A stretch of DNA of 64,000 nucleotides from Streptomyces sp. H27-H1 (GTDB lineage: Bacteria; Actinomycetota; Actinomycetes; Streptomycetales; Streptomycetaceae): positions 38,790 through 102,789 of the forward strand of contig NZ_JAPNLJ010000022.1 in NCBI RefSeq assembly GCF_026627445.1, given 5' to 3'. The notes under the pieces were generated by a model, which was not told the origin of the DNA, did not search any database, and was given only the letters and a program-made list of their open reading frames with translations. The first letter of the stretch is position 1, and every line of letters starts with the position of its first letter. Shown here one piece after another: positions 15,367-24,186 of the stretch. Both the position numbers and the translations under genes were made by a program.

Positions 15367-16863
15367 TCAGGCCTGGGCCAGGACCGGGTCGTAGGGGCCG
15401 GAGCGCCGGCGGCCCGTCATGAAGGACACGAAGTCGTTGACGAACGCGCCCCGGGAGTACGTGGCTCCGGTGCCCGCCGTATCGCGCAGATCGCGCCGGA
15501 ACCCGGTGCGGAAAAGCGACCGGTACTCCTCCTCGTCGATGGACTGGTTCCCGTCGGTGTCGGCGGCGTCGAAGAGCACCTCGGCCGCCCTGATCAGCGC
15601 GGGTCCGGCGAGGGAGGGCACGGCCGCCGCGTACTCCTCCTTGCTGATGCGGCCGTCGCCGTCCGCGTCGAGGGCCTGCTGCAACTCCCGCCACCAGTCG
15701 GCGAACGCCCGGTAGAGCCTGGTCTCCTCGGGTTCGTCGAGGTCGAGCCGCCCGGCGAGCTCGCGGGCCATGGCGGCGAGGTCGGGCCAGTCCAGGTAGC
15801 CGTCGCCGGTCTGGTCGAGCACCTCGTGGAAGAACTCCTCGGCGCTGCGCCGAGGACCCTGCGCCGGGGCGCCGGGACCGGGCTCCGGGGGGAGCGGGGT
15901 GAGCAGCCTGAGCAGGGCGCCGGCCCGTTTGACGCCCTCGAGCACCACGGTGATCGTCTTCGCGCGCGGGTCGTCGCTGCCGGGGACCAGGGAGAGCAGG
16001 TCGACCAGTTCGTCCGTCTTGAGCCAGCCGTCGGGCAGGAACCGCGCCATGCCCATGGCCAGGTACGCGCCCTGCGCCACGGTCTGGGCTCCGGGGATCT
16101 CGGGCAGCCCGGCCCGGCGGCGGAAACCCTCCGGCAGCGAGGACACCGTGATGGCGCCGAGGACGGGCCCGACGAGGGAGCGGCCGGCCGCCCACAGCGT
16201 GGGCATGCCGTCCAGCAGCGGCGGCGCGGGGAGGTGGTCGAAGAGCCCGTAGAGGACGATGCGCAGCGCCTCGGTGTTCTCCAGCTCCTGCGCGACCATC
16301 CGGTCGAAGTACTGCCAGAACTCCCGCAGGGTCGCCGGCAGATGGCCGGCCTCGTCACCCAGCAGCGCGAGGAACGCCTGGTACTCGGCGTACAACTGCT
16401 CCATCTCGGCCTGGGTCAGGGGCTGGCCGCTGAGCCGGCACATGCTGACGGTGCTCTCGTAGAGCGTCGCCACCACCCAGGCCCGCACCGAGGGGTCCAT
16501 GGCGTCGTAGGGCCGCTCGCGCGCGTCGGCGCCGTTGATGCGGGCGTGGAGCCGGTTGAGCCGGGCCGCTTCCCGCTCCCGCACCCCGGCATCGGCGTCG
16601 AAGACGCGCTGCATGCTCAGGAAGGTGTTGCGCAGCCGTCGCCACGGGTGCGCCACGAAGGTGGAGTTGCCGATGAGGGCCGCGCCGATCTGCGGGTGGG
16701 CGGCCTCCAGTACCGTCGCCCGGATCATGGCCAGCGCCCACCGCGGATCGTTCGAGAACCGGCGGAACTGCGAATCGGGCCCGAACGAAGGCTCCTCGAC
16801 GCCGTCTGCGGCAGCCGCTGCGCCCTCACCGGGGGAGGGGGAATCGGGATCCAGGTCGGTCAC
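15367..16863 (-). CDS. MpaB-like (DUF2236) oxygenase fused to three EF-hands
   Basis: A 498-aa protein. Residues ~35-300 resemble the oxygenase MpaB/rubber-oxygenase (DUF2236) family: PRWALAMIRATVLEAAHPQIGAAL, HPWRRLRNTFLSMQRVFD, ARINGADARERPYDAMDP and WVVATLYES. Family members are heme proteins that may cleave polyisoprenoid or similar substrates. The C-terminus adds three canonical EF-hands (DQTGDGYLDWPD near residue 346, DADGDGRISKEE near 397, DTDGNQSIDEEE near 433), so calcium control is likely. GTG 16863 overlaps the uppS stop (GTGA), so the two are translated together. The fusion plus a prenyltransferase partner is unusual. Confidence 0.82.
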   Translation of the reverse strand: MTDLDPDSPSPGEGAAAAADGVEEPSFGPDSQFRRFSNDPRWALAMIRATVLEAAHPQIGAALIGNSTFVAHPWRRLRNTFLSMQRVFDADAGVREREAARLNRLHARINGADARERPYDAMDPSVRAWVVATLYESTVSMCRLSGQPLTQAEMEQLYAEYQAFLALLGDEAGHLPATLREFWQYFDRMVAQELENTEALRIVLYGLFDHLPAPPLLDGMPTLWAAGRSLVGPVLGAITVSSLPEGFRRRAGLPEIPGAQTVAQGAYLAMGMARFLPDGWLKTDELVDLLSLVPGSDDPRAKTITVVLEGVKRAGALLRLLTPLPPEPGPGAPAQGPRRSAEEFFHEVLDQTGDGYLDWPDLAAMARELAGRLDLDEPEETRLYRAFADWWRELQQALDADGDGRISKEEYAAAVPSLAGPALIRAAEVLFDAADTDGNQSIDEEEYRSLFRTGFRRDLRDTAGTGATYSRGAFVNDFVSFMTGRRRSGPYDPVLAQA

Positions 16864-17636
16864 GGTCGGAGGTCTCCGTTCACGGTCGGTGCGAGGCCGC
16901 CGAAACGGCGGTCGCGCTGCTGGTAGGCGTGCAGGCATTCGGCGAAGTGCGTCGCGCGGAAATCGGGCCACAGCACGGGCGGGAACAGCCACTCGGCGTA
17001 GGCGACCTGCCAGAGCATGAAGTTGGAGATGCGCTGTTCGCCGGAGGTGCGGATGACGAGATCCACATCGGGTGTGTCGGGGAACGGCAGGTGGGCGGCG
17101 AAGACCCCCTCGTCCACCGCTTCGGCGGCCAGCCCGCCGCGGATGAGGGAGCGCGCCGCCTCGACGATGTCTCCGCGCCCGCCGTGGTCGAAGGCCACCG
17201 TCAGTGTCATCCCGCGGTTGGCGCCGGTCAGCGTCGTCAGATCGGCGAAGTCCTGGGCCAGCGGGGCCGGGATCCTCGGGTCCGAAACGCCCAGGAACCG
17301 GCACCGGATTCCGCGCGCGAGCAGCAGCGGGGCGTGCTTGCGCACCACGCGGCGCACCAGGCGCATCAGGAACTCCACCTCGCCGCTCGGGCGGGTCCAG
17401 TTCTCGGTGGAGAAGGCGTACAGGCTCAGCCATTCCACCCCGGCGGCCCGGGCCGCTTCGATGACCTCGATCACCGTCGCCTCCGCGGCGCTGTGGCCGG
17501 AGGTGCGCGGCATCGACCGCTGCGCCGCCCACCGGCCGTTGCCGTCCATCACACAGGCGACATGGCGCGGCACCCGCTCGCGGCCGGCCGGTGCCCGCGA
17601 CGGGGCCGCACTGCCCGGAGCCTGCTCAACCCGCAT
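16860..17636 (-). CDS. cis-Prenyltransferase, UppS family (isoprenyl diphosphate synthase)
   Basis: A 258-aa enzyme, the usual UppS length. The catalytic motif VMDGNGRWA (Asp near residue 31) is followed by SLYAFSTENW, FDHGGRGD, then the substrate/dimer motif RTSGEQRISNF and WPDF. It condenses farnesyl or related diphosphates with IPP in the Z configuration, giving C50-C55 or shorter chains. Streptomycetes carry several paralogues, so this may not be the housekeeping copy. ATG 17636 has GAGAGGGG just upstream. Its stop overlaps the MpaB-EF-hand gene by four bases, which suggests the prenyl product is the substrate of that enzyme (inference). Confidence 0.93.
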   Translation of the reverse strand: MRVEQAPGSAAPSRAPAGRERVPRHVACVMDGNGRWAAQRSMPRTSGHSAAEATVIEVIEAARAAGVEWLSLYAFSTENWTRPSGEVEFLMRLVRRVVRKHAPLLLARGIRCRFLGVSDPRIPAPLAQDFADLTTLTGANRGMTLTVAFDHGGRGDIVEAARSLIRGGLAAEAVDEGVFAAHLPFPDTPDVDLVIRTSGEQRISNFMLWQVAYAEWLFPPVLWPDFRATHFAECLHAYQQRDRRFGGLAPTVNGDLRP

Positions 17637-17890
17637 ACCCACCCCTCTCGTCGTCGCGGAGCGCAGCGCGGTGCGCCGGACCCGATTCGGGCCCGGGGGC
17701 GACAGGTGCCGTGACCGGCACCAGGAGCAGAGTGCCGGGCTTCGCGCCGCGTCCGCCCCCGAGTCGGGGTGTGTTCACGCCTACGGGGGATCGGGCTCCG
17801 TGGTGGCGACGGAGGACCTGTACGATCTCCGCCCGCGGGCCGCTGCGGTGTCCGTCGGCCGCGGATCCGGCCGATGTCTTCACCCGGGTT

Positions 17891-17914
17891 GGATAGTTGA
17901 ACTATCCTGCGCTC
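17891..17914 (+). promoter_or_regulatory. Palindromic promoter of a leaderless kinase-MFS transcript
   Basis: GGATAGTTGAACTATCC (17891-17907) is a perfect 8-bp palindrome around one base. TATCCT within it fits a -10 box, placed 6 nt before GTG 17915. No Shine-Dalgarno is present, so transcription probably starts at or next to the GTG. The palindrome may also be an operator. Confidence 0.5.
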
Positions 17915-20443
17915 GTGGACCAGTTGATCGTCGAAGACCCGACCCGTATCGGCCCGTACCGTCTCATCGCCCGGCTGGGGGCCGGGGGCATGGGCCTGGT
18001 CTACCTGGGCCGGTCCGAGGGCGGGCGCACCGTCGCCGTGAAGGTCGTACAGGCCGAGTACGCAGGGAACCCGGAGTTCCGCAAACGCTTCGCCCGGGAG
18101 GTGGCCGCCGCGCGGCGCGTGGGCGGGAGCTGGACCGCGGCCGTCCTCGATGCCGACCCCGAGGCCGCGGTGCCCTGGGTGGCGACCCAGTACATTCCCG
18201 GGCCCGACCTGCACGCCGTGGTCGCCAAGGACTTCGGGCCGCTGCCCGAGCATTCCGTGCGCACCCTCGCCAACCGGCTCGCCCTCGCCCTGCAGGCCGT
18301 GCACGAGGCGGGCCTGATCCACCGCGACCTCAAGCCCTCCAACGTCCTGGTCACCGTCGACGGTCCGCGCGTCATCGACTTCGGCATCGCCCGGGCCATG
18401 GACAGCCTCGCCGGGGACAGCCTGCTCACCAGTACCGGGATGCTGATCGGCTCGCCCGGGTTCATGTCGCCGGAGCAGGTCCGCGGTCTCGAACTCACGC
18501 CCGCCAGCGATGTCTTCTGCCTCGGCGCCGTCCTCGTCTACGCCGCCACCGGACGGCTCCTCTTCGGCGCCAGGGACACCGGCCTGAACGCCCACCTCTT
18601 CCGCATCGCCGAGGAGGAGGCGGACCTGACCGGTGTGCCGCAGGAGCTCGTCGGGCTCGTACGCGACTGCCTGCACAAGGACCCGGCCCTGCGGCCCACC
18701 CCCAAGGAAGTCGCCGCCAGTACGGGCGCGGACCAGGCCGGGGAATGGCTGCCGGGCGCGGTCCTGGCCCAACTGGGCCGCCACGCGGCCGAATTGCTGG
18801 ACTTCGCTCCGGCGCCCCTGGCCGAGGCCCCCGCGGCGCGCCCGGACCCCCGGGTCCCCTCCCCGCGCCCCCGGCTCCCCCCGCCGCCCGCGTACGCCCC
18901 CACGGCCCCCGCGCACTCCGCCCCCGCGGCGCAGGGCTTCGGGCCACCGCCGGCGGCCACACCCGCCGACGACCGGCCCGCGCCCCCGATTTCGGCGGCC
19001 CGGAACCCCGCCTCCCCGCACTCCAGACGCTGGCGGGGTCTGGTCGTGGCCGCCCTGGTACAGCTGATGGTGCTGATGCAGGGGACGGTCTTCGACATGG
19101 CGGCGCCGGAGCTCCAAGCCGACCTGGGCCTCGGCTCCGAGAGCCTGAATCTGGTGTTCATCGCCTACTGGGTCGCCTTCGGCGGGCTGCTCCTGGCCGG
19201 CGGTCACCTCGTGGACCTGGCGGGGCGCCGGCTGACACTGGTGATCGGCCTGGTCGGATTCACGGCGGCCTCCGCGCTCGGCGGCTCGGCCGGCGGCTCC
19301 GGAACGCTGATCGCGGTCCGTGTCCTTCAGGGCACCTTCTCGGCGCTCCTGACCCCGGCCGCACTCTCCTTGGTGACGACCGGCTTCACCGACCCCAGGG
19401 AACGCGGTAGGGCCTTCGGGGTCTACGCCGCGCTCGCGGGCGGCGGTTCGGTGCTCGGGCTGTTCGCGGGAGGCCTCTCCTCCGGCCTGGTCTGGAGCTG
19501 GAACTTCTACCTCGCCGTCCCCGTCGCCGTGATCGCCCTGATCCTCGTCCTCTCCCTGCCGCACGACCGTCCGGGCCCGCCCGCCGCCCGCCTCGACGTG
19601 CCCGGCCTGCTGCTCGGCTGCGCCGCCCTCGCCGCCCTCGTCCACGGTCTCTTCGCCGGCGGGCCGTACGGCTGGACCGAGCCCCTCGTACTGATCCCGC
19701 TCATCGGCGGCGCCGTCCTGCTCGGTGCCTTCCTGTGGCGCCAGACCAGGGCGTCGAGCCCGATGCTCCCGCCCTACGTCCTGGGTGACCGCGACCGGCT
19801 CGGCTCGCTCCTCGTCCTGTTCCTGACCGGCGGCGCCACCCTCCTGCTGTTCGCGTTCCTGAACCTGTGCCTGCGAGAAGTCCTCGGCTACACCCCGACC
19901 GCCGCCGGAACGCTCCTCCTCCCCATGGCCGCCGGCATCCTCATCGGGTCCACCCAGGTGTCCGCCCGGCTGGCGCACCGCGTCGCGCCCGGCCTCCTGA
20001 TCGCGGCGGGGCTGGTGCTCGTGGCCGCGGGGCTGCTGATCGTGACCGGCCTCGGAGCCGACGGCGCCTACGTGCCCAAGGTGCTGCCCGCCTCGATCCT
20101 CATCGGCCTCGGCATCGGGCTGGCCTACGTGCCGGCCTTCGACACGGCGACCGCCGGCGTCGACCCCCGGCACGCGGGTGCCACCTCGGCGGCCGTCACC
20201 ACGGCCCAGCAGCTCGGCGAGGCCATCGGCGCCATGCTCCTCGCCGCCGTCCTCGCGGCGCACCTGAGCGCCACCTCCGTCGAGGAGCTGACCCGACAGC
20301 GGCTGAGCGCCTACACGACCGCCCTCTGGTGGGCGTTCGGCGCCGTGCTCCTCGCCGCCGTGGCCGCCGGCCTGCTGGTCACGGTCAAGCCGCCCCGGAC
20401 CGACGCACGGCAACCGGCCGAACCGCTCCGGGCCCAGCACTAG
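17915..20443 (+). CDS. Ser/Thr protein kinase fused to a DHA2-type MFS transporter
   Basis: An 842-aa bifunctional protein. Residues ~10-270 form a Hanks-type kinase: glycine loop LGAGGMGLVYLG, VAVKVVQ, catalytic HRDLKPSNV (~residue 135), IDFGIAR and GSPGFMSPEQ, all intact. A Pro/Ala-rich linker (~290-365) leads into ~14 membrane helices (~371-825) of the DHA2 family: MVLMQGTVFDMAAPELQADL, AGGHLVDLAGRRLTL, VRVLQGTFSALLTPAALSLV. It is predicted to export a hydrophobic compound, with the kinase on the cytoplasmic face. GTG 17915 is favoured because a -10-like box ends 6 nt before it (leaderless); TTG 17897 is the alternative. It is divergent from the UppS/MpaB operon. Confidence 0.9.
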   Translation: MDQLIVEDPTRIGPYRLIARLGAGGMGLVYLGRSEGGRTVAVKVVQAEYAGNPEFRKRFAREVAAARRVGGSWTAAVLDADPEAAVPWVATQYIPGPDLHAVVAKDFGPLPEHSVRTLANRLALALQAVHEAGLIHRDLKPSNVLVTVDGPRVIDFGIARAMDSLAGDSLLTSTGMLIGSPGFMSPEQVRGLELTPASDVFCLGAVLVYAATGRLLFGARDTGLNAHLFRIAEEEADLTGVPQELVGLVRDCLHKDPALRPTPKEVAASTGADQAGEWLPGAVLAQLGRHAAELLDFAPAPLAEAPAARPDPRVPSPRPRLPPPPAYAPTAPAHSAPAAQGFGPPPAATPADDRPAPPISAARNPASPHSRRWRGLVVAALVQLMVLMQGTVFDMAAPELQADLGLGSESLNLVFIAYWVAFGGLLLAGGHLVDLAGRRLTLVIGLVGFTAASALGGSAGGSGTLIAVRVLQGTFSALLTPAALSLVTTGFTDPRERGRAFGVYAALAGGGSVLGLFAGGLSSGLVWSWNFYLAVPVAVIALILVLSLPHDRPGPPAARLDVPGLLLGCAALAALVHGLFAGGPYGWTEPLVLIPLIGGAVLLGAFLWRQTRASSPMLPPYVLGDRDRLGSLLVLFLTGGATLLLFAFLNLCLREVLGYTPTAAGTLLLPMAAGILIGSTQVSARLAHRVAPGLLIAAGLVLVAAGLLIVTGLGADGAYVPKVLPASILIGLGIGLAYVPAFDTATAGVDPRHAGATSAAVTTAQQLGEAIGAMLLAAVLAAHLSATSVEELTRQRLSAYTTALWWAFGAVLLAAVAAGLLVTVKPPRTDARQPAEPLRAQH

Positions 20444-21150
20444 GCGGTTTCGCGCGAACCACCGGGTCGATGCCCAGCAGGCACGCACGGGGCATCGACC
20501 CGGGCCCCGGCGGGTGCGGCGTGCGGACCCGGCTGGACGCGCAGGGGGCCTTCCAGCGCCGTGACGGCGTTTCCGGTGAGGAGTACGCGGTCCCCGTGCA
20601 CGGTGGTGCGGACCAGGCCGGTCCGCGCGGAGCCTGGAGTCCCGTGAGTTCGCTGCGGCCCAGACGCGCCGACCAGTAGGGGGCGAGCACGGTGTGGGCG
20701 CTGCCGGTGACCGGGTCCTCGGCAATGCCCCGGGCCGGCGCGAAGAAGCGGGAGACGAAGTCGTGCTCGGCACCGGCCCCGGCGGCCGGCGCCGTGACGA
20801 TCACGCTCGGCGTTCTCGTGGGAGTGGGTGAGGAGGACGCCGTAGTGCCGGCTGAGGAACCGTACGGTCCCGGCGAGTCCCCGCTCTTCGCGCGGCACGT
20901 GCGCCGTGGCCAGTGTGGCGTGGCCGCACAGCCTGGACTCGACGAGCGGCGTGAACCAGCGGACGGCCCAGTCGGCCTCGGCCGGGGAGGGCAGCGGGAG
21001 GGCGAACGCGGTCTCGCAATGGTTCATCTCGGCCGCGATCTGCCGCATCCAGGCATCGTCGGGCCACTGCCCGGACGGCAGGAGGCACACGGCCGCCGGG
21101 TTCCCGGCGAAAGGGCGGTCGGTGAAGGCGTCGACGACGTGCATGCGCAT
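20440..21150 (-). pseudogene. PhzF-family epimerase/isomerase, broken
   Basis: The N-terminus is good PhzF (HVVDAFTDRPFAGNPAAVCLL, CETAFALPL, RLCGHATLATAH). After VRFLSRHYGVL (~20,835) sense moves to another frame at IVTAPAAGAGAEHDFVSRFF and AEDPVTGSAH. It then returns to the first frame near 20,630 for HGDRVLLTGNAVTALEG. About 80-100 residues that normally lie between the two halves are missing. So there is one deletion plus two frame changes, and the gene is not functional as read. It is convergent with the kinase-MFS gene. Confidence 0.8.
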
Positions 21151-21286
21151 GCCAGGACCGTAGTGATGCCGAGGTGGCCCCCGCCAACGCCAACCGGGCA
21201 GGCTGGCCTGGCCGGGAGCGTCCAGGTGATGACCTGCCCGGACGGGGGAGTGCCGCCCGGGCGGAGCATGACCCTGAAGAGGCGCC

Positions 21287-22072
21287 CTAGCGCCTGCCGT
21301 GGACGAGCGTGAACACCGCGCCCTCCGGGTCCGCGACCGTGGCCAGCCGCCCGCTCAGGCCCTCGCGCGGCGGCTGGACGATCCGGCCGCCGAGCCGCAG
21401 GACCCGGGCGGCGGCAGCGTCGGTGTCCTCCACCTCGAAGTACGTCATCCAGTGCGGTCCCCGGTCGTGGGGCAGGGAGCGGCCGACCCCGTGCACGGCG
21501 GCCACCGGCCGGCCCTGCAGGAACAGTGTGAGGTAGTCGAAGTCCTCGTCGGCGTCGGCGTGCGCACGGGCCTCGTGGCCGAAGACGTGCTCGTAGAACT
21601 TCCCGACCGTCGAGGTGTCCTGAGTGATCAGCTCGTGCCACACCGGGGTGCCGGGACCGCCGGCCAGCCGGGTGCCGAGGTGGGACGCCGTCTGCCAGAG
21701 TCCGAAGATCGCGCCCAGCGGGTCCGAGCAGATCGCCACCCGGCCGGCGGCCCCGGCGTCCAGCGGGCCCACCGCGACCGTGCCGCCGCAGGATCGGATG
21801 GCTTCGGCCGTCGCGTCGGCGTCGTCCGTGGCGAGGTACGTGGTCCAGGCCACCGGCAGCTGCCGGTCCGGCGGCGTCTCGCCGATGCCGGCCACCTCCC
21901 GCCCGTCGAGCATGGCCCGCACGTACTGGCCCAGCTGCTGGGGGCCGGGCTCGTACTCCCAGCCGAACAGATCGGCGTAGAACTCCTCGGTGGTCCCGAG
22001 GCCGTGCACCATCAGGCTCGCCCAGCACGGCGTGCCGGGCGTGCGCCGCGTTGCTTCCGATGCCTCGGTCAT
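21287..22072 (-). CDS. Two-domain VOC (glyoxalase/bleomycin-resistance-like) protein
   Basis: A 261-aa protein of two vicinal-oxygen-chelate modules. The first (residues ~12-125) has TTEEFYADLFGWEYEPGP and SDPLGAIFGLWQ. The second (~135-258) has WHELITQDTSTVGKFYEHVFG, PHWMTYFEVEDTD and ADPEGAVFTLVHG. This is the layout of the actinobacterial hydroxylase/glyoxalase-like group, whose function is mostly unknown. ATG 22072 has GGAGGAG about 10 nt upstream. It is divergent from the sulfurtransferase gene. Confidence 0.85.
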   Translation of the reverse strand: MTEASEATRRTPGTPCWASLMVHGLGTTEEFYADLFGWEYEPGPQQLGQYVRAMLDGREVAGIGETPPDRQLPVAWTTYLATDDADATAEAIRSCGGTVAVGPLDAGAAGRVAICSDPLGAIFGLWQTASHLGTRLAGGPGTPVWHELITQDTSTVGKFYEHVFGHEARAHADADEDFDYLTLFLQGRPVAAVHGVGRSLPHDRGPHWMTYFEVEDTDAAAARVLRLGGRIVQPPREGLSGRLATVADPEGAVFTLVHGRR

Positions 22073-22247
22073 GTCAGCCGTCTCCTCCGTCGTCACGCTC
22101 GTGACCCTTCCCGGAGCTGATAGTTCCACTCCGGGGGGCCGGGCGCGCCCCGACCGGCCGGGATTTCGCGGGACCCGGAAGAGATGACCGGAACAGTGCG
22201 GCCCGTCGATGTCGGACTTGTTACGCGGGGTGTGTGCGGGGAGCAAA

Positions 22248-23117
22248 ATGGCCCGCATGACTGCGAACCCGACCCGCTCCCCGCTCGTCTCCGCCACCGA
22301 CCTGAAAGAGGAGCTGTCCGGTCCGCTGCCACCGGTCCTCCTGGACGTCCGCTGGCAGCTCGGCGGCCCGAACCTGCGGCCCGAGTACGAGGCCGGACAC
22401 CTGCCGGACGCGGTCTACGTCGACCTCGACGCGGAACTGGCAGGCCCGGCGGGGTCGGGCGGACGGCACCCGCTGCCGGATCCGGAGGAGTTCGGGGCGG
22501 TGATGCGGCGGGCCGGCGTCTCGGCGGACGTGCCGGTCGTCGTGTACGACGGCGGCCAGGGCTGGGCGGCGGCGCGTGCCTGGTGGCTGTTGCGCTGGAC
22601 GGGTCACCCGAGCGTACGGGTTCTGGACGGGGGACTCGGGGCGTGGCAGGCCGCTCACGCTCCGCTGTCGACCGAGGTCACTCCCGTGAGGGAGGGTGAT
22701 TTCAAGCCAAATCCGGGCTCCATCGGACTGCTGGACGCGGACGGGGCGGCGGCACTGGCCCGGACGGGTGTCCTACTGGACGCACGGGCGGGCGAGCGGT
22801 ACCGGGGCGAGGTCGAACCGATCGATCCGGTCGGGGGCCACATCCCGGGCGCGGTATCGGCGCCCACCACGCAGAACGCGGGACCCGACGGCCTGCTCCT
22901 TGACCGCGACGCCCTGCGGTCCCGCTTCGAGGGCCTCGGCGTGCACGCCGACACCGGCACCCCGGTCGGCGTGTACTGCGGCTCCGGCGTCTCGGGGGCC
23001 CACGAGGTCCTCGCGCTCGCGGCGGCGGGCATCCCGGCAGCGCTGTACGCGGGCAGCTGGTCGGAATGGTCCGCGGACCCGGCGCGCGAGGTGGCGGTCG
23101 GCGAACTGCCGGGCTAG
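22248..23117 (+). CDS. sseA: Thiosulfate sulfurtransferase, tandem rhodanese
   Basis: A 289-aa protein with two rhodanese domains. The N-terminal one (residues ~15-140) has VLLDVRWQLGG and GHLPDAVYVDLD but no catalytic Cys. The C-terminal one (~160-285) has LLDARAGERYRGE, HIPGAVSAP and the active loop YCGSGVSG with Cys near residue 244. CGSGV-S/T is typical of thiosulfate sulfurtransferase, which moves sulfane sulfur to cyanide or thiols. GGGGAG precedes ATG 22248. A long hairpin separates it from convergent sepH. Confidence 0.92.
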   Translation: MARMTANPTRSPLVSATDLKEELSGPLPPVLLDVRWQLGGPNLRPEYEAGHLPDAVYVDLDAELAGPAGSGGRHPLPDPEEFGAVMRRAGVSADVPVVVYDGGQGWAAARAWWLLRWTGHPSVRVLDGGLGAWQAAHAPLSTEVTPVREGDFKPNPGSIGLLDADGAAALARTGVLLDARAGERYRGEVEPIDPVGGHIPGAVSAPTTQNAGPDGLLLDRDALRSRFEGLGVHADTGTPVGVYCGSGVSGAHEVLALAAAGIPAALYAGSWSEWSADPAREVAVGELPG

Positions 23118-23127
23118 GGGCAGCGGC

Positions 23128-23169
23128 CTCCGGTCCCGCGGACGCCTGTGGCCGTCCGCGGGACCGGAG
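23128..23169. terminator. Bidirectional terminator between sseA and sepH
   Basis: Perfect 17-bp arms (CTCCGGTCCCGCGGACG and its complement) lie between two convergent stops. The hairpin can serve both strands. Confidence 0.8.
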
Positions 23170-23175
23170 CCCGGG

Positions 23176-24186
23176 TTACTCCTGCTTCTTGCGGCGGGTG
23201 CCGAAGACGATCTCGTCCCAGCTCGGTACCGCCGCACGGCGGCCGGGCCGCACCCCGTCGGCCTCCGCCTGCCGGTCCGTGGTGCCCGTCAGCCGGTCCC
23301 GGTGTCCCGCCACGGTGCGCGGCATCAGCACGTCCGCGTACGCGGAACCCGCACCGGCCGAGGCGGCGGGCGGCTCCTCCACCTCCGGTTCGATCACCGG
23401 CTCCGGAACCACCAGGTCGCCGCGGAAGCTCGGGACCGCCTCCAGCAGGGCCGTCAGCGTGTCCCGCTCGTCCTCGGGCTCCGGCTCCGGCGGGGGAGGG
23501 GGAGCGGTGGGGCGTTCCATCTGGCGGTCGAGCGCCCGGTCCAGCGGCCGGTCGCGAGGCAGCCGGGCGATCCTCGGCACGAACGGGAAGCTCGGCTCCG
23601 GGGTCGCCGGCAGGTCGTCGGACTCGCCGATCAGCGAACGGGCCTCGTCGTCCACGGCCACGACCAGCCGACGGGGCGGGTCGTACGTCCAGCTCGCCGA
23701 GTGCGGTTCGGCCGCGACCCGGTAGACGAGCAGGACCTCCCACGTGCCGTCGTCCCGGCGCCAGGAGTCCCACTGGACGGATTCCTTGTCGGCCCCGCGC
23801 AGCGTGAGCCGTTCCTGGACGGCCTCGCCGAGCTGGGGTCCGGTGTTCTCGCCGGGCCGGCGCACGGGGGTCTTGCGGGCCCGCTCGGCCATGAACGCGC
23901 GCTCGGCGAGCACGGGGCCCTCGAAGCGGCGTACGCGGTCGACCGGGATGCCGGCCATCTGGGCGACCTCCTCAGCGGAGGCACCGGCCCGTATGCGGGC
24001 CTGGATGTCGCGGGGGCGGAGGTGGCTCTCCACCTCGATCTCGATCTGGTTCAGGCGCGCACGGTCATTGCGCACGGCTGCCCGGAGACGCTCGTCGATC
24101 GGAAGCGTGTACTCCGTGCTGTCCGCAGCCTTGAGCACCAGTCGTGTGCCGTCATTTGAGACGGCCACGACACGCAGTTCGGGCAT
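23176..24186 (-). CDS. sepH: Cell-division protein SepH (DUF3071)
   Basis: A 336-aa SepH. The conserved N-terminal domain (residues 1-~180) has MPELRVVAVSNDGTRLVL, the helix-turn-helix-like AEEVAQMAGIPVDRVRRFEGPV, AFMAERARKTPVRR and WEVLLVYRV. A long acidic, proline-rich linker and a short basic tail (RRKKQE) follow. SepH binds FtsZ and promotes filament assembly during sporulation and growth in Streptomyces. GGGAGG precedes ATG 24186. The extra frame upstream to 24273 is not supported. Confidence 0.95.
   Translation of the reverse strand: MPELRVVAVSNDGTRLVLKAADSTEYTLPIDERLRAAVRNDRARLNQIEIEVESHLRPRDIQARIRAGASAEEVAQMAGIPVDRVRRFEGPVLAERAFMAERARKTPVRRPGENTGPQLGEAVQERLTLRGADKESVQWDSWRRDDGTWEVLLVYRVAAEPHSASWTYDPPRRLVVAVDDEARSLIGESDDLPATPEPSFPFVPRIARLPRDRPLDRALDRQMERPTAPPPPPEPEPEDERDTLTALLEAVPSFRGDLVVPEPVIEPEVEEPPAASAGAGSAYADVLMPRTVAGHRDRLTGTTDRQAEADGVRPGRRAAVPSWDEIVFGTRRKKQE

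Noticed and set aside
16864..17532. Upstream extension of the MpaB-EF-hand frame to 721 aa
   Set aside because: It is the shadow of uppS. The GTG at 16863 overlaps the uppS stop and matches the family start.
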